Shown: positions 36,338 to 48,581 of the stretch, one piece after another | Layout of the letters: each line of letters starts with the position of its first letter | How positions within the stretch are numbered: the first letter of the stretch is position 1 | Source of the DNA: Calendula officinalis | Taxonomy: Eukaryota > Streptophyta > Magnoliopsida > Asterales > Asteraceae | Direction: 5' to 3' | Assembly (NCBI GenBank): GCA_963853835.1 | Contig: OY970834.1 | Span: 27,162,365 to 27,226,364, forward strand | DNA length: 64,000 nucleotides | Program-made: the position numbers and the translations under genes | Notes under the pieces: model-generated | Seen by the model: the letters and a program-made list of their open reading frames with translations, nothing else | Told to the model about the DNA's origin: nothing | Database searches by the model: none

Positions 36338-39300
36338 TCAAGAATCCAAATCCCTTCACTCACATCCAACGTTTCAATCAAACCCACAATTCCCAATTTC
36401 CGTCAAATCCCAAAACAACACCTTTCATTCAAACCCAGATTCTCTAGAATCCGATCAATTCAACAAAACCCCGAAGAATCACCTCCTGCGACTGTCACTG
36501 TGACTTCAGCAAACCCCAGATGGGAAAGTGTGTTGTCAACTTTAGCAAGCTTGTATCCTGTTTATGTGACAGTTGGAGGACTTGTTTCTTGTTTAAAACC
36601 TTCAACTTTTTCTTGGTTTGTAGAGAGAGCCCCTCATTCTTACAGCTTTTCACTTGGGTTTATTATGCTTTCTATGGGTCTCACTTTGGAGTTCAAAGAT
36701 TTGGTCAATTTGTTCATGCAAAGACCTCTTTCTGTAAGTTTTCTTCCAACCCTCATGAAAATGTTTGATTTGAATAACTTCAGTTTTACTAGTAATTCAA
36801 AGAAACTAAAATCATGAATATATACTAGAAATTAGAAGAATGTTGGTGCTAATTTGCAATTAAGTTCATAGCAACTTTGACTTTATGACATTATAGAGTA
36901 GAAGTTTTTTTTCTTTTTCTTTGGAATGGAGGAATTATAATGGAATTTATGTAGTATATGCTTTTGTTTGGACATTTTAGTGTATCGTGAAAAATATAAA
37001 AAGGGATATAAATTGTTTGTTAACAATGTGACAAATAACACTCATAAACAAAATGATCCCGTTATTAATGGGAAACCCCTTTTAAAGAGAGATATAGCCA
37101 TATAGGTATGAAGTTGGACCACTTCTCTAGTCCCTTTAATTGATAAAATTTAAATAATTTCTACAAGAATCAACCTCTGTGGTCCATTACAATCCAAAAT
37201 TGGGGGTTGTTTGTGATCATTTTTATGACATTTCACAAATTGAATTCTTTTTCTAGCATTATAAAAGTTGAGTTTGAATACTGGGTTTTCAACTTCAAAT
37301 TTTCTAGATATATTTGTGTGTAACGTTTGAACTTATACGATACCAAGCGAACAGATGGGATTAAATTTGTAAGAACTCGATATATATTTGTATCTTTATA
37401 ATTGACCCCATTTTTAGATTACTGAAAATTTGTACTAAAAATGACCACTTTTTTTTTTTTTTTTTTTTTTTTTTGCAGATAATCTTTGGATGTGGTTGTC
37501 AGTATACAATTATGCCGGCTTTTGGATTTGCGATAAGCAGATTGTTGGGGCTGTCACCGTCTCTTTCGGTTGGTCTGATATTACTTTCTTGTTGTCCTGG
37601 TGGTACTGCCTCTAATGTGGTAAGTATCTTTTCTCAACTAAGACTTTAATAACATGAATGTTTGATAAGTATTTGAATTGATAGGATTTATATTTAAATA
37701 ATCTTATCACACCATCCTGTATCTTTAGATCATCTAAATCGTTGTTTCACTCGTTTCGTGTTGGATTAATTTTTTTTAATAATATATGTTTATGGACACA
37801 TTGATTAATGTTGTGGTGTAATAGTGTTACAGGTGACCTTAATTGCTCAAGGAGACGTGCCACTGTCTATTGTAATGACAGTATGTAGTACACTTGGAGC
37901 AGTGCTTCTTACTCCACTTTTGACAATGGTTTTAGCTGGAACTTATGTTCATGTTGATGCTATTAAACTTTCCATCAGCACCTTGCAGGTACAGCACATA
38001 TTCCTTAAAATAAGACACAATTAAGGGGTAAATAAGAAATTTTTGTTTCCCCTCGAATAATCAGTTCTTATTGCATATATCCTATATGAAGCTATTTGTC
38101 TAGAGCCAATATACATATTATTGAAGTTCAAGAAAGTTTTAGTAACTATAATCTAACTATGGTAATAAGTTTGTGAAAAAGCCATATCAAGTTTTATTTT
38201 TAGAATTGACCTCAAAAGTCATAACCTATCTGTATTTGAAGCAGTAACTGTTTACCTGTAGGTTGTTGTTGCACCCGTCCTGCTAGGGTCTTATATGCAA
38301 AGCACCTTTCCTCGGGCTGTGAAAACCGCACTGCCTTTTGCACCACTAATAGCCGTTTTGACTTCATCCCTACTGGCTTGCAGGTATTATGTTTTTACCT
38401 AAAAAAAACACACACACACATAGGGTTGAGTTGAGAACCCTTCAAAATTAAGGAACTAAGGAACTCTTCTAGGCATTTGGATAAAAAAAATAAAGGGCTA
38501 AGATTGAGTTTTTTCACATGTGTTCACGTGATTTAAAACGTGTTCATATGTGAATTTTTGGTTCTCAAGTTTTTTTGAGTTCTCAAATGAACTCACTCAT
38601 ATACATAATGTAGATATATGATGTAAAATAATGTTTTTATGTCTTTCTTTCACTCTCCGGTTTATCAGTGTTTTTTCGGAGAATGTTGGTCGTCTGAAGT
38701 CATCAATGGTTCTCACACCATTATCATCTGATATCTCTCCCTTTCTTTATGCTCGAGCCTTTTTTTCAAGTGAAATGGGAATGGTCGTGCTTTCAGTTCT
38801 GTTACTTCATTTTGCTGGTTTCTTTGTGGGGTAAGACTCATATTTTTGTATAACTTAAGTATTTTTGTATAACTTAAGTGAAATGGGATATAGTTCCATG
38901 AAAAACGAAACCAAACAGGATACGGAATCTGCTTAAATGAAAATTTTAATTCTAATCCAACAAATTCTAATGACACAATACATAGTTTTCCTACATTCTT
39001 GTTGTATTTTCTGAATTATGTGTAACATGCTCTTGTAAAAACCTTAGGAAATTGTCTTTTATTTTTGGTATTTATGAATTTGATGAGTCAAGTGTCTTCC
39101 TGCAGGTATTTAGTAGCAACTGTAGCGGGATTTAAAGAGTCAGAACGCCGAGCTGTATCCATTGAGGTAATTCTGTAAGGTTAAGCTGACCCGACCCATG
39201 ACCCATAATCAGTTTTAATATGGGGCTGATTTTGGAACTCATTATATAATCAATTCTTAGTATTTGGATAAACAGATTCTGCTTTTGAATATTTGAAGGT

Positions 39301-39622
39301 CACATGTCGATTTGTTGACACCCTTTAACTTATTTTGAAAGGCTAAAGTTAAAAATGTCTCCCCCTTTTTCATGAAAATATTTTATAACCCTCTATCAAG
39401 ATTTGAGATGTGAAAAGTCTGTTTTACCCTTGCGCCATGCAGGTTGGAATGCAGAATTCATCATTAGGTGTGGTTTTAGCAGCATCACATTTCAGTTCGG
39501 GTATGGTTGCATTACCACCAGCAGTTTCTGCTGTAATAATGAACATAATGGGTAGCACATTGGGCTTTATTTGGAGACATGTTGATCCTAATTCTCAACC
39601 AGAACCTGTTTCCAAACACTGA
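36248..39622 (+). CDS. BASS1: Plastid BASS1-like sodium/metabolite cotransporter (435 aa)
   Basis: Seven exons with GT-AG borders and matching phases: 36248-36733, 37479-37619, 37833-37988, 38262-38383, 38669-38830, 39106-39166 and 39443-39622, total 435 aa. The first about 90 residues are Ser/His/Pro-rich without acidic residues, fitting a chloroplast transit peptide, and include a 12-His run. The bile acid:sodium symporter (SBF) domain follows, with about nine hydrophobic helices. Blocks include LYPVYVTVGGLVSCLKPSTF, FIMLSMGLTLEFKD, IIFGCGCQYTIMPAFGFAIS, LSCCPGGTASNVVTLIAQGD and GMQNSSLGVVLAASHF. The PGGTASN and EGMQN/VGMQNS motifs are sodium-site regions of the family. Similarity to the BASS1 branch is from memory. 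An in-frame ATG at 36191 would add 19 residues, but 36248 is preferred because the leader upstream looks like 5' UTR. The substrate of BASS1 is not firmly established. Confidence 0.9.
36302..36337 (+). repeat. (CAT)12 microsatellite coding a His tract
   Basis: Twelve perfect CAT codons in exon 1 of the BASS1-like gene, encoding 12 consecutive histidines within the putative transit peptide. Confidence 0.95.
38423..38598. mobile_element. Microsatellite-associated MITE in BASS1 intron 4
   Basis: A 176-bp element starts GGGTTGAGTTGAGAACCC and ends (reverse complement) GAGTGAGTTCATTTGAGAAC. It is bounded by a CA array on the left and TATACATA on the right. It has the same style as the elements at 4259 and 45408. 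Confidence 0.55.
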
Positions 39623-40053
39623 TTTTATAGTCTGCCAACTTCAGCCATATTAAAGTTGATTTTTTTTCCTCTTTTTTTTATGTTTTGGTAAATAAAGTAA
39701 GAGAAATGATATTTAGTCCTACCATTTAGAGCTACTCACTTGATAGGATAACATGTGTATTCCACTAATTCTCTCTCCTAATATTATCCATTGATTTTGA
39801 GACATGTCTTTCATCTAATGAGTAGGCCTATGAATAGGTCTAAATGGTAGGCCATAAAGTAATTAGGTTTGTAGCAATTTGTAAGGTTATCAGTTCAGTT
39901 TGAGTTATGAATACATTTCATCGTTTTGTATCAAGATATTATATCTATCTACATATTAAAGAAAAGTTCTTTTGAATTCCAAATAATTAGACTCATAATG
40001 CTACATAAGACTTTTGGCCATGCATGCATCCAACTCATCGTCGCTATCATCTA

Positions 40054-40245
40054 CTCCTCCATCCCAAAATTATTATCTACTCACAAAAATCATACACTTT
40101 AAAAAAGGTATATTTATTACACGTGCAACCAATAGAATTCTATATTTATCACTAAAGTGTTTTTTATTGGTTGAATTTTCAAATGGATAATAAGTTAAGA
40201 TATTTAAAAAAGGAAATATGAACAATAAAATTGGGACACTGAAAG
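40054..40245. mobile_element. Stowaway-like MITE
   Basis: TA-flanked 192-bp element, ends CTCCTCCATCCCAAAATTAT and (reverse complement) CTTTCAGTGTCCCAATTTTA. It lies between BASS1 and the first EMB8-like gene. Confidence 0.65.
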
Positions 40246-40617
40246 TATTACATGTTTGTAAAGTTACCAAAATTAGTCTGCACATTATAACTATTGATTT
40301 ATAGTTAAATGTTGTATAATGTCATATATAACGCGGTTTTTATGGTATAGAAATCATCTTTTCCACGGAAGGTATTTAAAGCTCATTACATTATCTTCTA
40401 ACAAATCGTATAAAATATAATTTAAATGATACAGTATTATATGAAAAATTGAGAACCAGTGTACCACATAAAACAAGGCGATGGTTGTTAAACGTCAAAT
40501 TGGGCGACTTGACTACTTTGACTTGCCTTTGCTGTCCTTTTCCCTCCTTATTTTCCTTCTTCACACAACCATCGCTGTTCCGGTAAACAACCAACGGTTT
40601 CTCCCGACGATTGGAAA

Positions 40618-43600
40618 ATGGAAATCGCCGCCGGAGAATCCGTTTCACCTTACAAGCTACTGTTCAGAGCCCTAACTCTCATACCTATCTCCCATTACCT
40701 GTTAATCGCTTTTTTCGTTTTCATTGTTTTTGTATACAATCTACTGGAGATTCATATTATACACGACTTTTTTGGTGGATATGGAGGTAACTCTGTATCT
40801 CTGACCTTCAATTCATCCTCCGATTTGTACAGAGAAGTAGTATCCAAGTGTCATCTGCTTCATGGAAGGTTAACTCTTTCTTCTTATTGTTCTAGACTGC
40901 TCGACATGAGTTTTATTTCTCGATTATTAAGTTTTATAATCTGATTTTCAAAATAGATTAGGAAGTTAACCGACTTTAACTGACCTAAGTTATGCCACTG
41001 TAAATTTTGTTCAACATACTACACTCTTAATTTCTTATTTTTTAAAGTTAATTAAACTATTATTGTTAACTTTGTGTATGAATTTGGAAATGAAGGTTGT
41101 TCTGTTATTACACATAAGTTTTGGAGCATGAATTTATGACTGATTTTTGACATTTGAATCCCTGATTGTTCATTTGTGTAGATACTTGGCTACCCCATGG
41201 CTTTCTAGTCCTCATCTTCAGACTATTTTGCTTAATGTTTTAGTGAAGACTCCCAGTTTCAGCTATAAAAGGTAAAAGGTTTACAGACAGTTGTCCTCTT
41301 GTAGTATAAAATTTAGTATTTTGCTTAATTTTTTATATTTCCAGAGAGATATTTCATACTTCAGATGGCGGAACGATAGCATTGGATTGGCTAATGAATT
41401 CTGATGGTAATGTCTAATGACCTTTATTTTAGTATAGTTAGTCCTGTAAAATAATCACATAAGATGACAATGTAATAAACTTATTTTAGTTACGGAAACG
41501 AGTTTTCAAGTAAATGGAATGAATACAGTTGCTGATATTCCTCTTGTGATTGTGATTGTGATTCCTGGCTTAACAAGTGATTCTAATTCCCCTGTAAGTT
41601 TTTTCATCTCCCCTCAATTGTTTCTGTTATCATCGTATTGATTTTATACTTTTCTTTCTATCTTATATATTTTGTATGATATTTTTGCCAGTATATTAAG
41701 GAGATTGCATACAAGATGGCAAAACATGGATGGAATGTTGTTGTAAGCAATCATCGGGGCCTTGGAGGTGTTCCACTTACTGTAAGTTTTTACTTCATAA
41801 ATTAGTTTTTTCTACAACTCATCATATTTAAAAATCTGGTAGATGATTGATTCATCATATTTAAAATAATATTAGGAAATAACATCATTTTGTGTTTGAA
41901 GTGTTAAATAACAAGTTTGCTGCTTTCTTGTGCAGTCTGAGTGCTTCTACACTGCTGGAAAATCAGATGATTTAGGTGAAATAGTGAATCATCTTCATTC
42001 AACATATCCTGAAATTCCCCTTTATGCTGTTGGAACTAGCCTTGGTGCCAATATTCTGGTACAAATTTTAATCCGCATTTATCTCTATCTAGATTTCATA
42101 AATGAAATGCACATATTGTCAACTTTTAATAGGTAAATTGTTATATTAACCTTCTATATGATTACTTCGTTTAAGGTTTTGACTTTTGATTAATAATAAT
42201 TGTTATTACAGGTTAAATATCTTGGTGAAGATGGGGTTAACGTCCCTCTTTCTGGTGCTGTAGCTATTAGTAATCCTTGGGACCTTTTGGTTAGTGTTAT
42301 CATGTATTAATTTTGGTTGGTTTAAGAAATTATCTGATCTTTATTTAGAGGTGGATATATCGACCTATATACCTGTAAATGGGTCGCCTGGGTTGTGTTA
42401 TATCTCAAACAGGTCAAATCCAAAATAACATAGCTAAAAAGGGAATGGGTCAGATGGGTCGAACAGTCAAACAGGGTTGAAAGTCACCTAATGTCTAATT
42501 GTTTTATTCAGAGATCTTGATTATTAATGTAAATGGTGTTTGTTTTTTAATTCACAACGTACACAACTTGAATTCATTAATCTTCAAGTAGCAATACTTA
42601 GTTCTTATTTTGGCAGATTGGTGACAGATTCTTCACTCGTGGAATTATGCAGAGGTTTTATAACAGAGTTCTAGGGAATTCCTTAAAAGGTGCTGCTAAG
42701 TTGTATGTATCCTCTCTTAATCACCTTCAAATTTAGACATATAACTTTTAACTCCATGTACATGTTCTTGATCTATCTTATATCTGGATTTAGTAATTTA
42801 CTTTTTAAATTCTATACTTTTGGTTTATTATAGGCATCAGGAAGCCTATGCTCGTCTTTCAGATTGGGAAGGAATAGAAAAGGTAATCCATCTATAATTT
42901 TGAAAAATAGGTAAATATTTATAATGACAAATAATGTTTATAATAATTAAAAATGTGATCATGTCCTTTCAGTCACGTTCAATTCGAGACTTCAATAATT
43001 ACTCTGCTCGAATTGCTGGTAATTTTGAGGTAATTCCCCTTTTTAGCAAAATCCTTTTTCTGCACACTTTTTTTGCACTTATTTTACCAATAATATCATG
43101 TAATTTTTTCAGACAATTGATGCATTTCATAGATGGGCTAGCAGTGCCCGTTTGGTTACAAATGTATCGGTCCCACTTTTATGTGTCAATGCTATAGATG
43201 ATCCGGTTTGCACTGATGAAGCCATTCCTTGGGATGAAATACGGTACGAGTTTTTTTTTCTTTTCTGAATTTTAGAAATTTAATAAATCTGTGTATTGCT
43301 TAAAATAAAAAATGTTTGAACTGATTTGGTGTATTTAATAATAGGTTAAATAAAAATATTGTTCTTGCAACCACACAACATGGAGGACACATTGCATTTT
43401 TCGAAGGAATGTCGGGAAAAAGTTTGTGGTAAGGATTTTCTTTGAATTGTGTTAATTATAGGTATATATTTATAATTTCTTTTATGTAAACACGAAAAGA
43501 CTATCACCAATCACTACTGATCTTTTTATCTTTTACAGGTGGATTAGGGTTGTTGAAGAATACCTCTCTAATCTGCATGCTAACCCGTCAATGCGCAAAC

Positions 43601-43774
43601 AGCAGGTACAAGAATCTTTAGTTTGTTTTTTTAAATAATAAATAAAAATATGGTTTTAATCATAGCAAAAATTCATAAATTTTGTTGTAACAGACGCAAA
43701 AGTTGAAAGAATCATCTTCTGAGAAAACGCAATTTGAGAATTCGCTTACTCAAGACAACAAGAAATCAGTCTAG
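40618..43774 (+). CDS. EMB8-like alpha/beta hydrolase, copy 1 (450 aa)
   Basis: Fourteen exons: 40618-40868, 41182-41271, 41345-41406, 41490-41593, 41692-41781, 41936-42058, 42212-42289, 42617-42702, 42834-42882, 42973-43029, 43113-43243, 43345-43428, 43539-43605 and 43694-43774. All borders are GT-AG and phases agree; 450 aa. An N-terminal membrane anchor (SHYLLIAFFVFIVFVYNLLE) precedes an alpha/beta hydrolase fold. Motifs are VIVIPGLTSDSN (oxyanion region), VSNHRGLGGVPLT, the nucleophile elbow GTSLGAN (Ser in GxSxG), the acid in NAIDDPVC and the catalytic His in TTQHGGHIAF. This is the EMB8/ABHD1-3 family, predicted esterases or phospholipases of internal membranes; the plant substrate is unknown. 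A closely matching second gene starts at 59833. Intron 7 carries a degenerate GGGTCG-rich repeat. Confidence 0.93.
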
Positions 43775-45095
43775 CTTCCAACTACTTATTCAGTTATTTA
43801 CGAGCATCAGTTCTTTAGAATCAGTTATAAAAATATGTGATGTACGGATTTAGATACTTGTTAAATAATGTTATTATAGGTCTATCATTGGACATGGTTC
43901 TTATAGATAACCGATGGACCACACATAAACGATCGTATTGAGTTGTATCAACCATGTTTATATTTGTTCAATAGAAAAATGAATCAGAGTTTCAATGTGC
44001 TTTTTGAAAATGTTTATGTGATTTTGAACAATTCTTGTTGTCAATGTTATATGTTTGGATCTAATTCTACTTTGTTATCACAAAGCTTTATTCATTAACA
44101 GGTCTTGATAAAAAAAAATAAAAAAATACTTGTTTGGATTCTATACTTGTATGTGACTACGATGTTAATTTTTTTCTGTCCGAAGGCGATGACATTATCA
44201 TTTGTTAATCTCAAAATTTTACAAGTCCGAACAGGAGTGACATGTTGAACGTTTCTGATGACAATTATTCCATGGTAAGAAAGACTCTAAAGAAATTGTA
44301 AGTATGCAGATAGCAACGCTTCCTTGTTTTGTATAATCTTTTTGTTGGATGATTAGGACGATTATTGATCGGATAATTCTTTAAATTGTATTAGGAATCA
44401 TGTTCCTAAACACTATTATGACCCTACTTGTTGGGTTTCACAAAATCCGTTTGGCTCAACTCAATATGAACCGAGTTAATTTCGAGTCAATCTCCTAGCT
44501 CGCGAGTTGGCTTGACTAGTATACCCCTAATACTAGTGTGGGTACACCCATTCGACTCGAGGACAATGTAGGTACATTATAAAAGCATTGGTTTTTCTAA
44601 AAATATTATTAGGTACTGATAATGCAATACCCTAGTTGATGCAAAAGCTCTATCGATCATATAAAGCAACCGAGTATTATATTTTTCCACTAATGAACAA
44701 GATCATAAAATAATACTCTAAAATTTTAAATATAACTAGTCTTACATTAATGCAACTTTCCATCACAGAATTAGTGTTAGCAATAATTAGGTACAAGAGT
44801 CCCATTTAAATTAGACAACTTAAACTCAGCAAATAAGAACAAAAAACAGTTAGGTTGGGGAAAGTGGTTGGAAAATGACACACATATAAATAAGTACAAA
44901 GTAGCGAATTATGGAATATTACTAAAAAAAATCTCTTCCGAATACATGTTTAATAATTAAAAAAACAACAATTTTGAATAAAAATAAACGTTGCTATATT
45001 ATATAGGAGGTGATATCTACAAAGCAAAAATTTATTCACACATCATAACTTATATTTTAGTATACTTGTACAACCCATTTTAGAACTTTTATATA
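43775..45095. other. Intergenic region between the hydrolase duplicates
   Basis: Holds the 3' UTR of the first hydrolase, then AT-rich sequence without gene evidence. Confidence 0.4.
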
Positions 45096-45109
45096 ATGAT
45101 AATTTTTGT

Positions 45110-45823
45110 AGTATATATATCGAGATTAAGGATCAAGAAAGAAGCATCCTTATTTAAAAAAGTTGAAGAAGCAATGCATTTTCATAAAATATACATATAT
45201 GTATACATATACATATATGTATATATACATATATATTCATACCATAGATATACATATATATGTTCATATTTATACCGTATATATGTATATATATATACAC
45301 ATATATATACGGTATGCATATGCATTTTCGTAAATGAAAATGCAAGTTCCGACTGAAAATGCAAGTTACGTAAAATGCATATGTATATATATGTGTGTAT
45401 ATATACAGGGTCCGGATCCGGTAAGGACTCAAAAACCGGTGACGATTGCGAGGATTCCAAAAAAAAACTCTTAAAATGATCCAAACAAACTTTTTTCAAA
45501 AAATTTTTTTTTTAAACATAAAAATCGCAGCCTATAAGATCAAAAAAAAAAAATAGAAAATTTCAAAAATGATCCAAAAAAATTATGGATCATAATTTAA
45601 TCCACAAAAAAAATATGGATCATTATTATGATCCACAAAAAAAAGTGGATCATAATTTTTTTTTCAAATTTTTTTTTAGTAATAATCATGGGGAGTTATA
45701 TATACGAAGTATATTTTTCGGAATTTTTTGAAATTTTTTTGAGGTGTCCTCGCAAGTCCTCACCATTTTTTGAGTCCTCACCAGATCCCACTTTTATACA
45801 TACATATATATCGAGCATGAATA

Positions 45824-45868
<45 letters not shown>

Positions 45869-45990
45869 TATGAATATATATGTATATTTACATATATGGA
45901 TGTATATGTATACATATATTTATATTTTATGAAAATACATTGCTTCTTCAACTTTTTCAAATAAGGACCATTTTTTATCGATCCATACCC
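45110..45990. repeat. Large TA-rich inverted repeat enclosing a second MITE
   Basis: The left arm (about 45120-45250: CCTTATTTAAAAAAGTTGAAG ... GCATTTTCATAAAATATACA) is mirrored by the right arm (about 45865-45985). The centre is occupied by TATA/GTAT microsatellite and the 45408-45789 element. This suggests a nested insertion into an older fold-back element. Confidence 0.6.
45408..45789. mobile_element. Microsatellite-flanked MITE, nested
   Basis: 382-bp element starting GGGTCCGGATCCGGTAAGGA; its right end in reverse complement is GGGATCTGGTGAGGACTCAA. Inverted ends continue about 50 bp (GAGGACTCAAAAA..GGTGA.GA). It is flanked by TATATACA on the left and TATACATA on the right. The centre has GATCCAC/GTGGATC inverted repeats. 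Confidence 0.65.
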
Positions 45991-47905
45991 TATATATCGA
46001 TCACTTCTCATATTAAATAGTTAAGCCAATGTGGTGATGTAAAAAAGAAAAATGATTTTAAATTGAAAAAAATAAAGAGAACTATTCATGCTATGGGCAG
46101 ATGTATGGTTTCTGTTTGACAATTCTTGAGTGAGACGACACAAAATAAAATGAACACATTTAAGTTGTGGTTAAACAAATATGATTATTTATTAGTTGTG
46201 TTTGGATTTTGAAACAAAATTTGACAAACATATCTGGAACAAGATTTGACAAACATATCGATCCATCAACCTGTTTAACTAATAAATCCAAAAAAATATA
46301 ATGTTGATATTTAAGCCGCCAATCCGATTATTGCATGTTTTTCTAGTTTACTACCCATTTAATTCGTTTACAACATGTTTAACCTATCAACCCATTTAAC
46401 CTGATTAAATAAACGAATTACATGGATTGTATTCGGATTAGAAAATTGATAACATGGACGTGTAACATTTTCTTATTCATTAAAAAGATAACCAAGTCAA
46501 ATTACATAAATAGTTACATTTTAACTCTTTGATAATTTTCACTAAACACAACTTATTATTCATTTAGCACATAAATTTAGGTGCAATTTGCTGCACCTAT
46601 CATTTCCCTTTTTGAATACCGTATAATTAACTACCAAAACATGAAATAAATTGTACTCCTTACTTTTTGGATCTTGAAAGAATATTTTGAGTTCACCAAT
46701 GGCATTATTTTAAGTAAAAAACCATTGGAATAAGTTTTATACACGTGAATAAATCTTCTCACGATTACTTTCACTAATTTTTGTGGATGGTGATTTGTAC
46801 AATAACACTTATTCATATACCAACTATCCATGTTTTGTGAGATTATGCATATAACTCATGGTAGTAGTGTATGACAAAAAATGATGGCGTACAAATCACC
46901 ACTTTGCTTTATGGGATATTTCAATGCAACGACTTGTGAGTTGTGTTAGGCATAATAGTAAAATCTCATTAATTTTATATTTGTATTCTTTTTAGTTTTT
47001 GTCTTATTAAACCTTAATTTATATCGACCGTTATTTCCTTTTAATTAAAATGTTATTCAAATGTTATTTCCTTATAATGCATCTGTAATGAAATGGAAGA
47101 AGGATGCCTCTATAATTTTTTACAACTTGAGGAATAAAGTTTGCAACCTTTAGAAAATCAAAACATAAAGGGTTAAACCGATATATATTCGAAGTTAAGG
47201 GTAGATTTTATCTTGTACAAAAAAACAAAGTAGTTGGCCTCGCTTTGGAATGATGGGCCGCACGGTTGTTAGACGATTTCAATCCGCCCAGCTTTATTGA
47301 CCAGCTAAATTCCACGTGTCTTCCATTTTTTCTGGTGTTTTATTCATTTCATTATTTTATTTTTAAAAATGTAATGAGAATTCTAAGATTGTTATTAAGA
47401 TGTTAAAATATATATCAGTTATCTATACATCAATCAATAGCTAACCTCTAAATTCTAGAAATGATCTCTCCACTAATGATAGTATAAATTATTTACGCAT
47501 GTAATTATCTTTTAAAGATAAAAATTGTTATTAACAATACGTTTTATTTTATGGACAGAACTCATTGCCTTGTTGGAAATGTTATTTTATCCCAGCCTCA
47601 TATAATAGAATTGTGACACATGAGGTTCATATCCATCTGTTTGATACGCATTCATATTAACTTAATTGGTGAAATCTTTTCATTATATCACATAGGTTGG
47701 AGTAAAAAAGTTTAGTTGCGAGTATAAATAGATGTACATAGACAAATTAATTACATATCTTTGAGAGATTATAATTTTCTTTTTCTTTATCAAATCTTAC
47801 TTGTGATGATGTACGCAATATAACTTTCTTTTTGTATATATGAGACGCCTAACAATAACTAGAGCTTGGATTATACATATATATGATATATCATGATCCT
47901 TTTTT
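45991..47905. other. Intergenic region left of the Copia element
   Basis: No gene seen. Contains ACCCGTTTAACC-type degenerate words (46260-46450) similar to those in intron 12 of the second hydrolase. The last five bases (47901-47905, TTTTT) are the left target duplication of the Copia element. Confidence 0.4.
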
Positions 47906-48549
47906 TGTCAGGATCGATTAACTATGAATTAGTTAATAAACACCTTTAGATCTAATTGATAATAGAAGTTACAGCGGATTAACACTATATCAATATGATT
48001 AAGAACAATGAATTTGTAAGAACAATATGCAATAATATTAAGAACACAGTTTCACAAAAAGCTTCAATGTATATTATTGATTAACAACACACACGTACGT
48101 TTACAATTCGTAAGGAACTATATATAATAGTCCTTGAAGCCTAACTATTTACCCTAGTTATTCCAGGACTTGATTTACATCGAATTATAAAAGATATACA
48201 TTGAATAACATTCTATAACTAATTCTGCGAAGATCTCGGACTTGATATGCTTCCAAATACGCGTACCAGTAGTAACTTCAATCACCAGTAGTGAATATGC
48301 ATCGTCAGTAGTAACTCTGGTAATCAGTAGTAAGTCCAAAACCAACGTCAGTAGTAACTACTAATGATCAGTAGTATCTTCAATATGTGCATGATTAGTA
48401 GTAACTTAGTTATAGACTTCACCAGTATCAACTCATCAGTATTAAGTGTTTCTGCCCCATCAGTAACAACCATAGTCTTCATCAGTAGTAACTATGATCA
48501 GTACTAACTGCAGCATCAGTAATAAGTTGAACTGTGATTTGTTCCAACA
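47906..48549 (-). repeat. 3' LTR of the Copia element
   Basis: 644 bp. Contains six exact CAGTAGTA words and seven near variants between 48267 and 48530, all in the same direction. Confidence 0.95.
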
Positions 48550-48562
48550 ATCTCCCCCTAAA
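48550..48562 (-). other. Polypurine tract
   Basis: TTTAGGGGGAGAT on the minus strand immediately before the 3' LTR, the plus-strand priming site. Confidence 0.85.
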
Positions 48563-48581
48563 CTTGTTAATTCTTTCTGAA

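Noticed and set aside
45096..45499. Overlapping ORFs rich in Tyr, Ile and His
   Set aside because: Generated by TATA/GTAT microsatellite read in different frames.
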